33,335 nt of DNA from Methanolobus sp. UBA474 (GTDB taxonomy: Archaea > Halobacteriota > Methanosarcinia > Methanosarcinales > Methanosarcinaceae): the NCBI GenBank assembly GCA_002501695.1, contig DANZ01000125.1, positions 1 through 33,335 on the forward strand, in the 5' to 3' direction. Under the pieces are notes generated by a model. It made no database searches. It was not told the DNA's origin and was given only the letters and a program-made list of their open reading frames with translations. Of the stretch, positions 25,045 through 33,156 are shown piece after piece (position 1 is the stretch's first letter; every line of letters begins with the position of its first letter). Both the position numbers and the translations under genes were made by a program.

Positions 25045-25776
25045 ATGATCCTAGAGATAATCATACTATTACTAGCGCTGCTGATACTGCTGGTCCTGCT
25101 CGTCTCATTCCATGTACTGCTTGAGGCTGATAGAACAGGTAAACAGGCATCTTACAAAGTGATGATTAAGTGGCTCTTCCTGAGATATACTATCAACACC
25201 GGCATGAAGGGCGGCCCGGATGAGCCTGCCGGGGGTGAGATCATCGGGAAGACCGTGCCCTGCAGGGTCCGTGAAAGCGCTCCTTCCAGGAAATGGGAGA
25301 AAGATGTTTCAGAGGGGAAGATTCTCGGGGCCTGGCCAACGGAAGCCCAAAAAACTGCTGATGAAGAGATAATAGGTCTGAAAGAGGAAGGTAAAAAGAA
25401 ATGGACCTTCAGAAAGATAGTTAATCTTGCCAGGATGCTCCTCAGTCCCTTGCTCCGGCTTGTTGAAGATGTTCTCAAGGCTATCCACATAGCCGAGATA
25501 AAATGCAATATCCTCTATGGATTCGATAATCCTGCCGACACGGGCATAGCAAGCGGTTATGTATATGCGGTAAGGGGCTACCTGAACACACAGTACGAGA
25601 GGGTCAGGTTATATGCAGAGCCTACCTTCACCGAGGAGAAGATGGACATGCATATGCTTGCTGATGTAAGTTTCAGGATAGTGAACCTGTTGCCTGCACT
25701 TGTGACATTTATAATGAACAGAGATGTGAGGCGGATCTCATGGGCGCTCATCAGAAAAAAAGAGCTCCCCGGATGA
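25045..25776 (+). CDS. DUF2953 (YtfI-like) membrane protein
   Basis: 243 residues. The N-terminal helix IILLLALLILLVLLVSFHVLLEA anchors it, and FLRYTI with the region KAIHIAEIKCNILYGFDNPADTGIASGYVYAVRGYL matches DUF2953, found beside ytfJ in Bacillus. The C-terminal part (FTEEKMDMHMLADVSFRIVNLL) also fits. A charged low-complexity linker lies between about residues 60 and 120. It very likely works with the preceding YtfJ-like protein; mechanism unknown. Confidence 0.78.
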   Translation: MILEIIILLLALLILLVLLVSFHVLLEADRTGKQASYKVMIKWLFLRYTINTGMKGGPDEPAGGEIIGKTVPCRVRESAPSRKWEKDVSEGKILGAWPTEAQKTADEEIIGLKEEGKKKWTFRKIVNLARMLLSPLLRLVEDVLKAIHIAEIKCNILYGFDNPADTGIASGYVYAVRGYLNTQYERVRLYAEPTFTEEKMDMHMLADVSFRIVNLLPALVTFIMNRDVRRISWALIRKKELPG

Positions 25777-25829
25777 AGGCCCGACCAAGTGCTAACATTT
25801 AATAGTATGCTGAACTGATAGACATCTTC

Positions 25830-26789
25830 ATGATCAGAATAACGTCACCTTCCAGGTTACATCTGACACTTATCGATATGAATGCATCACAGGGCCGGAT
25901 AGATGGCGGTGCAGGCATATCACTCAATTCTCCTCAGGTGGTCATATCAGCGCAGAAGTCTGATGTGATAGAGGTAACAGGCGGACCTGTACTGAAGGAA
26001 AGGATGGAGACTGCAGCCAGAAAGGTCCTTCCCGAAGGTGAGGGTATACGTATAATCATCGAAGAGGATATGTTCGCACACGTGGGCTTGGGCTCAGGGA
26101 CCCAGGCGGCATTATCGGCTGCAGCTGCTGTCAATAAGCTGTACGGCTTAGGAAAGAGCGTGCGGGAACTTGCGATCTCTGTCGGTCGGGGAGGCACCTC
26201 CGGTATAGGCGTTGCGTCTTTTGAATCAGGCGGTTTTATTGTTGACGGGGGTCACAAATTCAGTGACAAGGGTTCCTTCTCACCATCTTCCGCAAGCAGG
26301 GCGGACCCGGCTCCGGTACTGTTCAGACATGACTTTCCCGACTGGGAAATAGTGCTTGCCCTTCCCGAGATACAGGGTGCCTATGATGCAAATGAGGTGG
26401 ATATCTTCCGCAAAGCCTGTCCTGTACCTCTGGAGCAGGTACAGGAGCTGTCCCATATCATACTCATGAAGATGATGCCTGCAGTCATTGAAAAAGACAT
26501 AGAGGCTTTCGGACATGCTGTCAATCACATACAATGCCTGGGCTTTAAGAGATATGAAGTGGAACTGCAGCACCAGGCTGTGCGCGATGTTATGGCCCTT
26601 ATGCAGGAATCGGGCGCTTACGGTGCCGGCATGAGTTCATTCGGTCCTGCGGTCTATGCGGTTGTGGACAACAAAGAGGATGCTTCCAACATTCGGGAAG
26701 ATGTGCAGGATCTGCTGGATAGCACGATCGGCGGGAAGGTCATGATTACAAGGGCAAATAACAAGGGCGCAGATATAAAGGAGGTGTAG
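25830..26789 (+). CDS. Beta-ribofuranosylaminobenzene 5'-phosphate synthase
   Basis: 319 residues of the GHMP-kinase-like superfamily. It joins 4-hydroxybenzoate (or p-aminobenzoate) to phosphoribosyl pyrophosphate, the first committed step of methanopterin synthesis. The N-terminus ITSPSRLHLTLIDMN and GRIDGGAGISL, and the GHMP motif AHVGLGSGTQAALSAA (83-98), are diagnostic; VGRGGTSGIGVASFESGGFIVDGGH is the family's second motif. It ends just before nop5, and the ribosome binding site of nop5 overlaps its last codons. Confidence 0.93.
   Translation: MIRITSPSRLHLTLIDMNASQGRIDGGAGISLNSPQVVISAQKSDVIEVTGGPVLKERMETAARKVLPEGEGIRIIIEEDMFAHVGLGSGTQAALSAAAAVNKLYGLGKSVRELAISVGRGGTSGIGVASFESGGFIVDGGHKFSDKGSFSPSSASRADPAPVLFRHDFPDWEIVLALPEIQGAYDANEVDIFRKACPVPLEQVQELSHIILMKMMPAVIEKDIEAFGHAVNHIQCLGFKRYEVELQHQAVRDVMALMQESGAYGAGMSSFGPAVYAVVDNKEDASNIREDVQDLLDSTIGGKVMITRANNKGADIKEV
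26780..26786 (+). promoter_or_regulatory. Strong ribosome binding site of nop5
   Basis: GGAGGTG, a perfect match to the archaeal anti-Shine-Dalgarno, lies 5 bases before CTG (26792). It is followed by no ATG, GTG or TTG in the nop5 frame until 26903. Confidence 0.7.
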
Positions 26790-26791
26790 GC

Positions 26792-27826
26792 CTGGAATTC
26801 ATTGCATGGTTTGGCAGGCTTATCTTCAGCGAAGATGGAAACATCACAGGCTGCCAGCCTTTCGGGAAAGACCCGGATGAACTTGCCGGGCAGCTTCTGG
26901 CATTGCAGGAAAGCGGCCAGGATGTCCGGCTTAAAGACTTTGACCTGAGACAGGCTGCTTTTGACTGCGGTTATGTCGAACTGGATGAAGAATATGATAT
27001 CCTCCTCAGGGATGTGTGCATTAAGGCTGCCAAGAGCAGGATATCAAGCAATGATACTGATGATACCCGCATCATTCAGGCAGTCCAGGCGCTTGACGAT
27101 ATTGACAGGAATGTCAATGAGCTCAGCGAGCGCCTGCTCGAATGGTATGGGACCTACTTCCCGGAGCTGGAGCTTACAGGCGAGCCCCTTGCAAGATTTG
27201 TTTCCTCATTCGGTTCACGGGCAAACGTGCCTGAGAGCCACCAAATGTTTGTGAAGGCGTCAACATCCATGGGCTCCGAGCTCTCTTTTGCCGATGAGGA
27301 AATGCTGAAGATCTTTGCCTTGAACCTGTGCAGTCTTTATGATACCCGCAGGCATATCGAGAGTTACATAGTGACGGCTATGGGCTCCCTGGCACCGAAC
27401 CTGTCCGATATTGCGGGTGCATTGCTTGGAGCCAGGCTTATAAGCATGGCCGGGAGCCTGCAAAAGCTTGCAAGCTTCCCCTCGAGCACGGTACAGGTCA
27501 TAGGCGCTCACAGGGCGCTGTTCAAGCACCTTAGGGGTAATACGCCATCCCCCAAACATGGCATAATTTTCAATAACGTTATCATTAAGAACGCTCCCTG
27601 GTGGCAGAGAGGCAAACTTGCAAGAGCCTTTGCCGCAAAGATAAGCCTTGCCGCAAGAACGGACTTCTATTCGGGAGAAAGAGACCCCACGATCAAAGAA
27701 GCCCTCGATAAGAAATTGAACGCTGTCCGGACAGCCAATCCTTCTGCGCCGAAGCGGGATACAAAACCTCATGGGAAAGCCGGGGGCAGAGGTAAAAGCA
27801 GGAATAAGAAAGGAGGCAGGCGCTAA
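26792..27826 (+). CDS. Nop5 (Nop56/58), C/D-box RNP core protein
   Basis: About 344 residues if started at CTG 26792. Box C/D guide RNPs need Nop5 to bridge L7Ae, guide RNA and fibrillarin for 2'-O-methylation of rRNA and tRNA. The N-terminal domain (EFIAWFGRLIFSEDGNITG) binds fibrillarin, a coiled coil follows, and the Nop domain is clear: AGSLQKLASFPSSTVQVIGAHRALFKHLRGNTPSPKHGIIFNN, then WQRGKLARAFAAKISLAARTDFYSG. The C-terminus is a Lys/Gly/Arg-rich tail. The first standard start (TTG 26903) would remove the whole fibrillarin-binding start. It overlaps flpA by one base (TAATG). Confidence 0.9.
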   Translation: MEFIAWFGRLIFSEDGNITGCQPFGKDPDELAGQLLALQESGQDVRLKDFDLRQAAFDCGYVELDEEYDILLRDVCIKAAKSRISSNDTDDTRIIQAVQALDDIDRNVNELSERLLEWYGTYFPELELTGEPLARFVSSFGSRANVPESHQMFVKASTSMGSELSFADEEMLKIFALNLCSLYDTRRHIESYIVTAMGSLAPNLSDIAGALLGARLISMAGSLQKLASFPSSTVQVIGAHRALFKHLRGNTPSPKHGIIFNNVIIKNAPWWQRGKLARAFAAKISLAARTDFYSGERDPTIKEALDKKLNAVRTANPSAPKRDTKPHGKAGGRGKSRNKKGGRR

Positions 27827-28527
27827 TGCCGGTTGAAGAATTGAGCGACGGGATATTCCGTATCAGTATCGATGGCAGGGAAATGCTTGCCACAAGGAAC
27901 CTCATGCCGGGTATCAGCGTGTACGGCGAGCGCCTCATCGTTGAGGACGACGTGGAGTATCGCCAGTGGGACCCCACCAGGAGTAAGCTCGGAGCCATGG
28001 TGCTCAAGAATTTCGAGATTCCCCTTCACTACGATTCCGCAGTGCTCTACCTTGGCGCAGCATCAGGCACAACAGTGAGCCATGTCTCCGACATACTCAG
28101 GGACGGCCTGGTCTACGCAGTGGAGTTCTCCCCCCGCACCATGCGCGATCTGCTCCAGCTCTGCGACCAGCGCCCCAACATCATCCCGATACTGGCAGAC
28201 GCCAACAGACCCCAGTCCTACGCCCACATAGTGGAAAAAGTGGATGTCATCTTCCAGGACGTGGCCCAGCCCAACCAGGCCGAGATAGCCGCCGTCAACT
28301 CAAAATATTTTCTTGAACCACACGGCCACCTTATGCTCTCCATCAAGTCAAGAAGCATAGACAGCGTAGCCAATCCCAGGCGCATATTCAAGGAAGAGGT
28401 CCAGAAACTGGAGAGCGGCTTTGACGTGGAGTTCGAGGTGCTGCAGAGAAAGGAACTGGACCCCTTCCATGAGGATCACCTGGGCCTGGTGGCGCGGATG
28501 TTCGTGGATGAGGAGGACGAGAAGTAA
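27826..28527 (+). CDS. flpA: Fibrillarin-like rRNA/tRNA 2'-O-methyltransferase
   Basis: 233 residues, the normal archaeal length. It is the catalytic subunit of box C/D RNPs. The N-terminal beta domain (SDGIFRISIDGREMLATRNL) is followed by the Rossmann SAM fold: VLYLGAASGTTVSHVSDI (motif I), YAVEFSPRTMRDLL (acidic ligand), IPILADANRPQSY and VDVIFQDVAQPNQ, and HLMLSIKSRSID with the catalytic Lys. The ATG overlaps the Nop5 stop. The last 43 codons (28397-28524) exist again in decayed form at 29320-29446. Confidence 0.96.
   Translation: MPVEELSDGIFRISIDGREMLATRNLMPGISVYGERLIVEDDVEYRQWDPTRSKLGAMVLKNFEIPLHYDSAVLYLGAASGTTVSHVSDILRDGLVYAVEFSPRTMRDLLQLCDQRPNIIPILADANRPQSYAHIVEKVDVIFQDVAQPNQAEIAAVNSKYFLEPHGHLMLSIKSRSIDSVANPRRIFKEEVQKLESGFDVEFEVLQRKELDPFHEDHLGLVARMFVDEEDEK
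28397..28524 (+). repeat. Direct repeat, intact flpA 3' copy
   Basis: This segment is similar, roughly 85% by eye, to 29320-29446 on the same strand, 922-923 bases further on. Here it is in frame and encodes the fibrillarin C-terminus. Confidence 0.8.
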
Positions 28528-28589
28528 AGGCGGCAGAGTTTAGTTGAAAAAGTAATCTGCATGTAAGGTCATTAAGGAGTATTCCAGAC

Positions 28590-28823
28590 TCAAATACTCT
28601 GCACCAGTTCATTGTATTCTTCAATGGTAATGTTGATCTCACTCAGTATCACTCTTATGAGAGGCCGTGCAAGGTCTTTGCTTGAATGGAACGGAATTGT
28701 GGTCGTCCTGCCATCGGCATGCCTGTAAAATGCGTGGCTGCCTTTTTGCCTTACCTTTTCAAATTCAAGATGATACAATATCTTTTCCATTGTTCGGGCA
28801 TCGACCAATGGCAGTTTGCTCAT
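28590..28823 (-). CDS. hicA: HicA toxin (mRNA interferase)
   Basis: 77 residues of the dsRBD-like HicA fold. The signature KVRQKGSHAFYRHADGRTTTIPFH includes the catalytic His30 in GSH. It is a ribosome-independent mRNA endonuclease held off by HicB. Here it lies downstream of hicB with a 4-base overlap, the reversed order relative to the classical hicAB. It is in the AT-rich island just beyond flpA. Confidence 0.92.
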   Translation of the reverse strand: MSKLPLVDARTMEKILYHLEFEKVRQKGSHAFYRHADGRTTTIPFHSSKDLARPLIRVILSEINITIEEYNELVQSI

Positions 28824-29044
28824 ACAGCGACCTCAACCTGCTGGAGGCCTACAAACTCGGGAATTGATTCTTTGTCTTCAGGGCTCATTTCTTCAAGGCA
28901 GAGCTCGATCACTTCTTTAAGCCTGACCTGCAGTTCGTCCAATGTGTCAGCCTGGGTATGTGCTCCGGGAATCCCGGGGACAACAGCTACATAGCAGCCG
29001 GTTTCAACATCCTTCTCTATATATGCAGTGAATTTGCTTATCAT
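28820..29044 (-). CDS. hicB: HicB antitoxin (short form)
   Basis: 74 residues: FTAYIEKDVETGCYVAVVPGIPGAHTQADTLDELQVRLKEVIELCLEEM, the partial RNase H-like HicB domain that binds HicA. No C-terminal helix-turn-helix or ribbon-helix-helix region is visible, so this is the short form and may not repress on its own. An inverted repeat overlapping the promoter (29071-29093) suggests some regulation. Confidence 0.9.
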   Translation of the reverse strand: MISKFTAYIEKDVETGCYVAVVPGIPGAHTQADTLDELQVRLKEVIELCLEEMSPEDKESIPEFVGLQQVEVAV

Positions 29045-29070
29045 CTGGTATCTCGCCTTATATTTGCTTT

Positions 29071-29093
29071 TTTACTATATATCAACTAGTAAA
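29071..29093. promoter_or_regulatory. Inverted repeat over the hicBA promoter
   Basis: TTTACTA (29071-29077) and TAGTAAA (29087-29093) are perfect inverted arms with a 9-base spacer. The minus-strand TATA-like TATATAG is partly inside. It lies about 27-49 bases before the hicB start, as an autoregulatory site would. Confidence 0.5.
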
Positions 29094-29319
29094 GCTTCCA
29101 TCTATCATATTTCTTTAGCTCAGCAGACATTTCAATAGGAACTTTACAAATATTTCCCTTTAATTTATCTTTTTATCATCAGTAATAATTGGATTTTTGC
29201 TCATTGTCTTTCAGACCAAATAACAGGCAGTTTATTAGGATAAATAGACTTTAATGGCCGAATGTTGTTGTTTTTTTCAGTGCTTTGCACCTCGGAATAT
29301 GAACTAATTTTGTTAAGAT
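29094..29319. other. AT-rich intergenic stretch in the island
   Basis: About 225 bases of AT-rich sequence between hicB and the flpA remnant. No reading frame, RNA structure or repeat that I can support is visible. Confidence 0.4.
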
Positions 29320-29446
29320 AGGTCAAAACTGGAAAGCGGCTTTTACATCGAGTTCGAGATAATGCAGAGAAAAGAACTGGACCCCGCTCCATAACGATTA
29401 TCTGGGCATGCTGGCGCGGATGTTTGTGGACGATGAGGAAGGAAGG
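29320..29446 (+). pseudogene. flpA 3'-end remnant
   Basis: A truncated, frameshifted second copy of the fibrillarin C-terminus. The frame reads KLESGFYIEFEIMQRKELDP and then stops because of a one-base shift after CCCC; a two-base loss lies near the start. The differences from the intact copy are mostly synonymous or conservative (V to I, D to Y, L to M), so this copy diverged while still coding, before it decayed. It flanks the hicBA genes on the far side from flpA. Confidence 0.85.
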
Positions 29447-29482
29447 ATTTATAGATAATCTCGTTAACATTATTTTTATTTT

Positions 29483-30100
29483 TTACATGCTAGTATCTTT
29501 CAGCTTTCTTGCGGAGTCTAGTAGTTTTTTAATTATGTTCTGTTTCAAGTACATTGTGCTTTTCACTTTTTCTAACGGATAAGCGAATGTCAAAATTGAT
29601 TTGGAGTTGTTATAATTTCCACTAGGGATTTCTAAAAAACTTCTTAATTCCGAGATATCCTCATTCAAGATGTTGTTTTCCTCGGACTTATCTACCCAGA
29701 ACCATTTTTTAGATAACCATCCTTCGAATTTAAATGATTTTGGTTCGTGTGGAACAATAATTCCAGAAACAATAAGGGGGACGTTGTCTTTCATTTTTAT
29801 ATCTTTGCAACCGCCATCATACCTTAAGAAGAGACTTATAAATAAAATATGATTGGGAAATTTCTCTTCCACATCCTGTTCAAGAACGTAAGCTCTGGAA
29901 AAATATGAGGGAATCCATGCTTCAGGATTCAGCAAGGATCTACTTTGTTCATAAACTGCGGTATTTCCATTAAATGTAATGAAACCCTCTTCACCCATCA
30001 AACGATCACAATCCTTCAATAAGGAGGCAATTTCACGAAAAAACTCGTTTAGATTTTCAAAAGATTGGTTTAATTGCTGGTTAAAATCTATGCTTTCCAT
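29483..30100 (-). CDS. Hypothetical protein, partner of the PD-(D/E)XK-like gene
   Basis: 205 residues, not recognised. Mixed alpha/beta, soluble: an N-terminal helix (FNQQLNQSFENLNEFFREIASLLKDCDRLM), a beta-rich middle with FITFNGNTAVYEQSR, ILFISLFLRYDG, VPLIVSGIIVP and the aromatic WLSKKWFWVDKS, and a helical C-terminus (KQNIIKKLLDSARKL). Ribosome binding site AGAGGT lies 6 bases before the ATG and is made of the last codons of the upstream gene, so the two are translationally coupled. AT-rich with AT-ending codons, unlike the core genes; probably acquired. Confidence 0.72.
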   Translation of the reverse strand: MESIDFNQQLNQSFENLNEFFREIASLLKDCDRLMGEEGFITFNGNTAVYEQSRSLLNPEAWIPSYFSRAYVLEQDVEEKFPNHILFISLFLRYDGGCKDIKMKDNVPLIVSGIIVPHEPKSFKFEGWLSKKWFWVDKSEENNILNEDISELRSFLEIPSGNYNNSKSILTFAYPLEKVKSTMYLKQNIIKKLLDSARKLKDTSM

Positions 30101-30102
30101 GT

Positions 30103-30996
30103 TTACCTCTTTATACGATAATTGTATCTAATTTTTGGAAATGTATGAATTAGATTGTATTCTTTAATGTTTTTAGATGTAACATAATTATAAGTCATTC
30201 GAATAATGTTGACTGAAAAGCAGTATTTTGTGTAGGCATAATCTTCGATCTCGGGTATATATGAATAATTAGAGCATCCAAAATCTAGTTTATGAAAGCC
30301 ATTGAACCTTGAAAGTTTCTTAGCTTGCAAGACTTCTTTGATATGCGTTAGTATTCTGTTTTTTGCTTTATCTTCAAAGTTAAAAAGTTCTTTTTGAGTT
30401 GTAATGTGCTCTATTTTCCACCAAGGGAGCCAATATAAAGGTAGTTCCTCAGGTTGCTTATAATTTATATCTGTCTTGTATTTTTCCATAAATTCTTTAG
30501 CAGATTCATAAAGCGATTTTCGTGGAATATTGTCATCTGTAGTGACGTAAACCAATGCCTTTGAAACTATTTCTTTTCCTTCAAGTATAGATAATTGTGT
30601 GTATATCTGTTGTTCTTCAATTATTCGCAGTTCTCTTGCTAATTGATCTGTAACATCATCTTCATCATAGTCAGCTTCAGAGGATTTCCCCGAGTTATAT
30701 TTTGCTTCGATCAGGATTAAAGTACACTTATTTGCCGAGTGATTAAGCAGAATTAGGACATCTGGCTCTGTGCGTGTTCTCCCTGTTTTAACCATCGGCC
30801 AGAATATATACTCCTCTGAAACAACTGGTTCAAAAATGTCCAATTCTTTCCGATGATCAAAATGCACTGCTTCTTTTAGGATGCATTCAAGTAGTTCATT
30901 ATAATTCAAAAAAGAACAACATCCAAGTATATCTGATGTAAGAAGGTCTTCAGAACTTATAGTTGTTAATTTGTTGTTTATTTCAGAGAATGTCAT
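30103..30996 (-). CDS. PD-(D/E)XK nuclease-like protein
   Basis: 297 residues. A restriction-endonuclease-like active site is visible: EPDVLILL (Asp79), a strand break, then LILIEAKYNSGKS (Glu97, Lys99), i.e. PD-x17-ExK, with a helical DDVTDQLAREL following (Gln118), as in many restriction and transposon nucleases. The N-terminus has SFLNYNELLECILKEAV, a short helical entry that often precedes this fold. The C-terminal half (WLPWWKIEHITTQKELF..) is unrecognised. It could be a restriction or defence nuclease whose activity the coupled downstream protein guides or checks. No methyltransferase is near. AT-rich, so probably acquired. Confidence 0.72.
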   Translation of the reverse strand: MTFSEINNKLTTISSEDLLTSDILGCCSFLNYNELLECILKEAVHFDHRKELDIFEPVVSEEYIFWPMVKTGRTRTEPDVLILLNHSANKCTLILIEAKYNSGKSSEADYDEDDVTDQLARELRIIEEQQIYTQLSILEGKEIVSKALVYVTTDDNIPRKSLYESAKEFMEKYKTDINYKQPEELPLYWLPWWKIEHITTQKELFNFEDKAKNRILTHIKEVLQAKKLSRFNGFHKLDFGCSNYSYIPEIEDYAYTKYCFSVNIIRMTYNYVTSKNIKEYNLIHTFPKIRYNYRIKR

Positions 30997-31185
30997 ATTT
31001 GTTACTTGCTTTTATGTTAAGTTTCAAGCATTTCTTTCAAAAAATAGCAGGGATAGTTGCTCAGTGTTTGTAGATAAGATATTACTTCTTACAGTCTCAA
31101 TAAATAAAAGAGTATTGAAATTAAACAGAGAACTTATACATATGAACACTAACATATAATTCAAAAAAGGTCTTTTCTGAAGAAC

Positions 31186-31489
31186 ATGCCAGACAAAAAA
31201 GATGTCGAAACTTACAGAAGAAAGCTCCATGAAATGCTGCCGGAGATGAAAGAAGAATACAATGTAAGTTACATAGGAATATTCGGCTCCTATGTACGTG
31301 GAGAGCACACTCCGGAAAGCGATCTTGATGTGCTGGTGGAATTCAGCAGAACTCCCACTATTTTCAGGTTCATTCATCTTGAGAATTATCTTTCGGACTC
31401 CCTGGGGAGTCAAAGTTGACCTTGTCATGAAAAATGCACTGAAGCCAAACATTGGAAAGTACATCCTGCGTGAAGTCGAGGCTATTTGA
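31186..31489 (+). pseudogene. MNT nucleotidyltransferase, frameshifted
   Basis: Begins PDKKDVETYRRKLHEMLPEM and has the polymerase-beta-like motif IGIFGSYVRGEHTPESDLDVLVEF (GSx..DxD), as in MntA antitoxins of HEPN-MNT modules. The frame runs from 31186 and ends early at 31419. The natural end (VKVDLVMKNALKPNIGKYILREVEAI, to 31489) is in another frame, the shift being one extra base in the GGGG near 31403-31406. No HepT/HEPN gene can be found downstream in 31490-31660. It is thus an inactive orphan, or correct if the extra G is a sequence error. Confidence 0.8.
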
Positions 31490-31663
31490 GGTTTTAGAAT
31501 TTGGGACAAGCTTCTTCTCTTGTAAGGGCTGCGATTAAAAATCATCTTACGATGGAATAGAGATAGTTCCTGGAATCACGTACAACATAGATGTTTTTTA
31601 CCGACGAGACATTTCTATTGTGGTTAGTCCACATCCTCCCATCAAAAGATTTATCTCTCACTC

Positions 31664-31693
31664 CTCATATATGAGATTCTACTCATATTTGAG
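31664..31693. promoter_or_regulatory. Tandem palindromes before ribK, candidate RbkR operators
   Basis: CTCATATATGAG (31664-31675) is a perfect 12-bp palindrome and CTCATATTTGAG (31682-31693) a near copy 18 bases on. The first includes the likely TATA element, the second the predicted start of transcription. An HTH-containing riboflavin kinase follows, and such proteins (RbkR) are known to regulate their own riboflavin genes. Confidence 0.6.
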
Positions 31694-31705
31694 ATGGAGC
31701 TGATC

Positions 31706-32377
31706 ATGTACAGGACCGAATCCCTCAAAAAGCTGGCATTGCTCGGGGCAATTGAAAAGCCGGTCAAGATATCCTCCAGTGAGTTCACCCGGTACACCTC
31801 TACAAGTTCCAAGACGGCTGCAAGGGTCCTCAAGCTGCTTGAGGACGAGCAGTATATAGAGAGACAGCTGGTGACCGGAGGTCAGATGATCCAGATGAGG
31901 GAAAAAGGCGTGAACCTGCTCAAGAACGAGTATGCTGAATACCGGATCATATTCTGTAAGGACCATAATGATATAGACCTGTACGGCACTGTCATTACAG
32001 GGCTTGGGGAGGGGCAGTATTACATATCCAGGGAAGGCTACATGTCCCAGTTCAGGGACAAGCTGGGTTTCAAACCCTACCCCGGAACGCTCAATGTGAG
32101 GCTTGACGGGGCGAGTACCGAGATAAGGGACAGGATGACAATCATCAGGCCGATAGTGGTTCATGGTTTCAACGATGCGGAGCGCAGCTTCGGGGGCGGC
32201 AAATGCTATCATGTGGAGATAGAGGGTATACGGGGTGCGGTAATTATCCCGGACCGGACTCATTACCCTGCAGACCTGCTTGAGATAATAGCCCCGGTGA
32301 ATCTGCGGGAAATGCTAGGGATAAATGACGGCGATAATGTCAAGATAGTGGTCAAAGACCCACAAAGGTGTGAGTGA
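31706..32377 (+). CDS. ribK: CTP-dependent riboflavin kinase with HTH domain (RbkR type)
   Basis: 223 residues from the ATG at 31706, which has GGAG 6 bases upstream. An ATG at 31694 also fits the frame, but it directly abuts the palindrome. The N-terminal winged helix (KISSSEFTRYTSTSSKTAARVLKLLEDEQYIERQLV) is followed by the archaeal CTP-dependent kinase domain (YGTVITGLGEGQYYISREGYMSQF, PYPGTLNVRL, GGGKCYHVEIEGI, REMLGINDGDNVKIVV). It makes FMN from riboflavin and, by analogy with RbkR, represses the operon when the ligand is bound. It overlaps ribB. Confidence 0.92.
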   Translation: MYRTESLKKLALLGAIEKPVKISSSEFTRYTSTSSKTAARVLKLLEDEQYIERQLVTGGQMIQMREKGVNLLKNEYAEYRIIFCKDHNDIDLYGTVITGLGEGQYYISREGYMSQFRDKLGFKPYPGTLNVRLDGASTEIRDRMTIIRPIVVHGFNDAERSFGGGKCYHVEIEGIRGAVIIPDRTHYPADLLEIIAPVNLREMLGINDGDNVKIVVKDPQRCE

Positions 32378-32379
32378 AG

Positions 32380-33123
<744 letters not shown>

Positions 33124-33156
33124 AATACTGGTACGCGTATTAAGTATCATTCCTGC

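Noticed and set aside
29201..29470. Minus-strand open frame antisense to the flpA remnant
   Set aside because: The plus strand is recognisably flpA-derived; the antisense frame is a by-product.
31024..31545. Minus-strand open frame over the MNT gene
   Set aside because: It is antisense to a clear nucleotidyltransferase motif and has no recognisable content.
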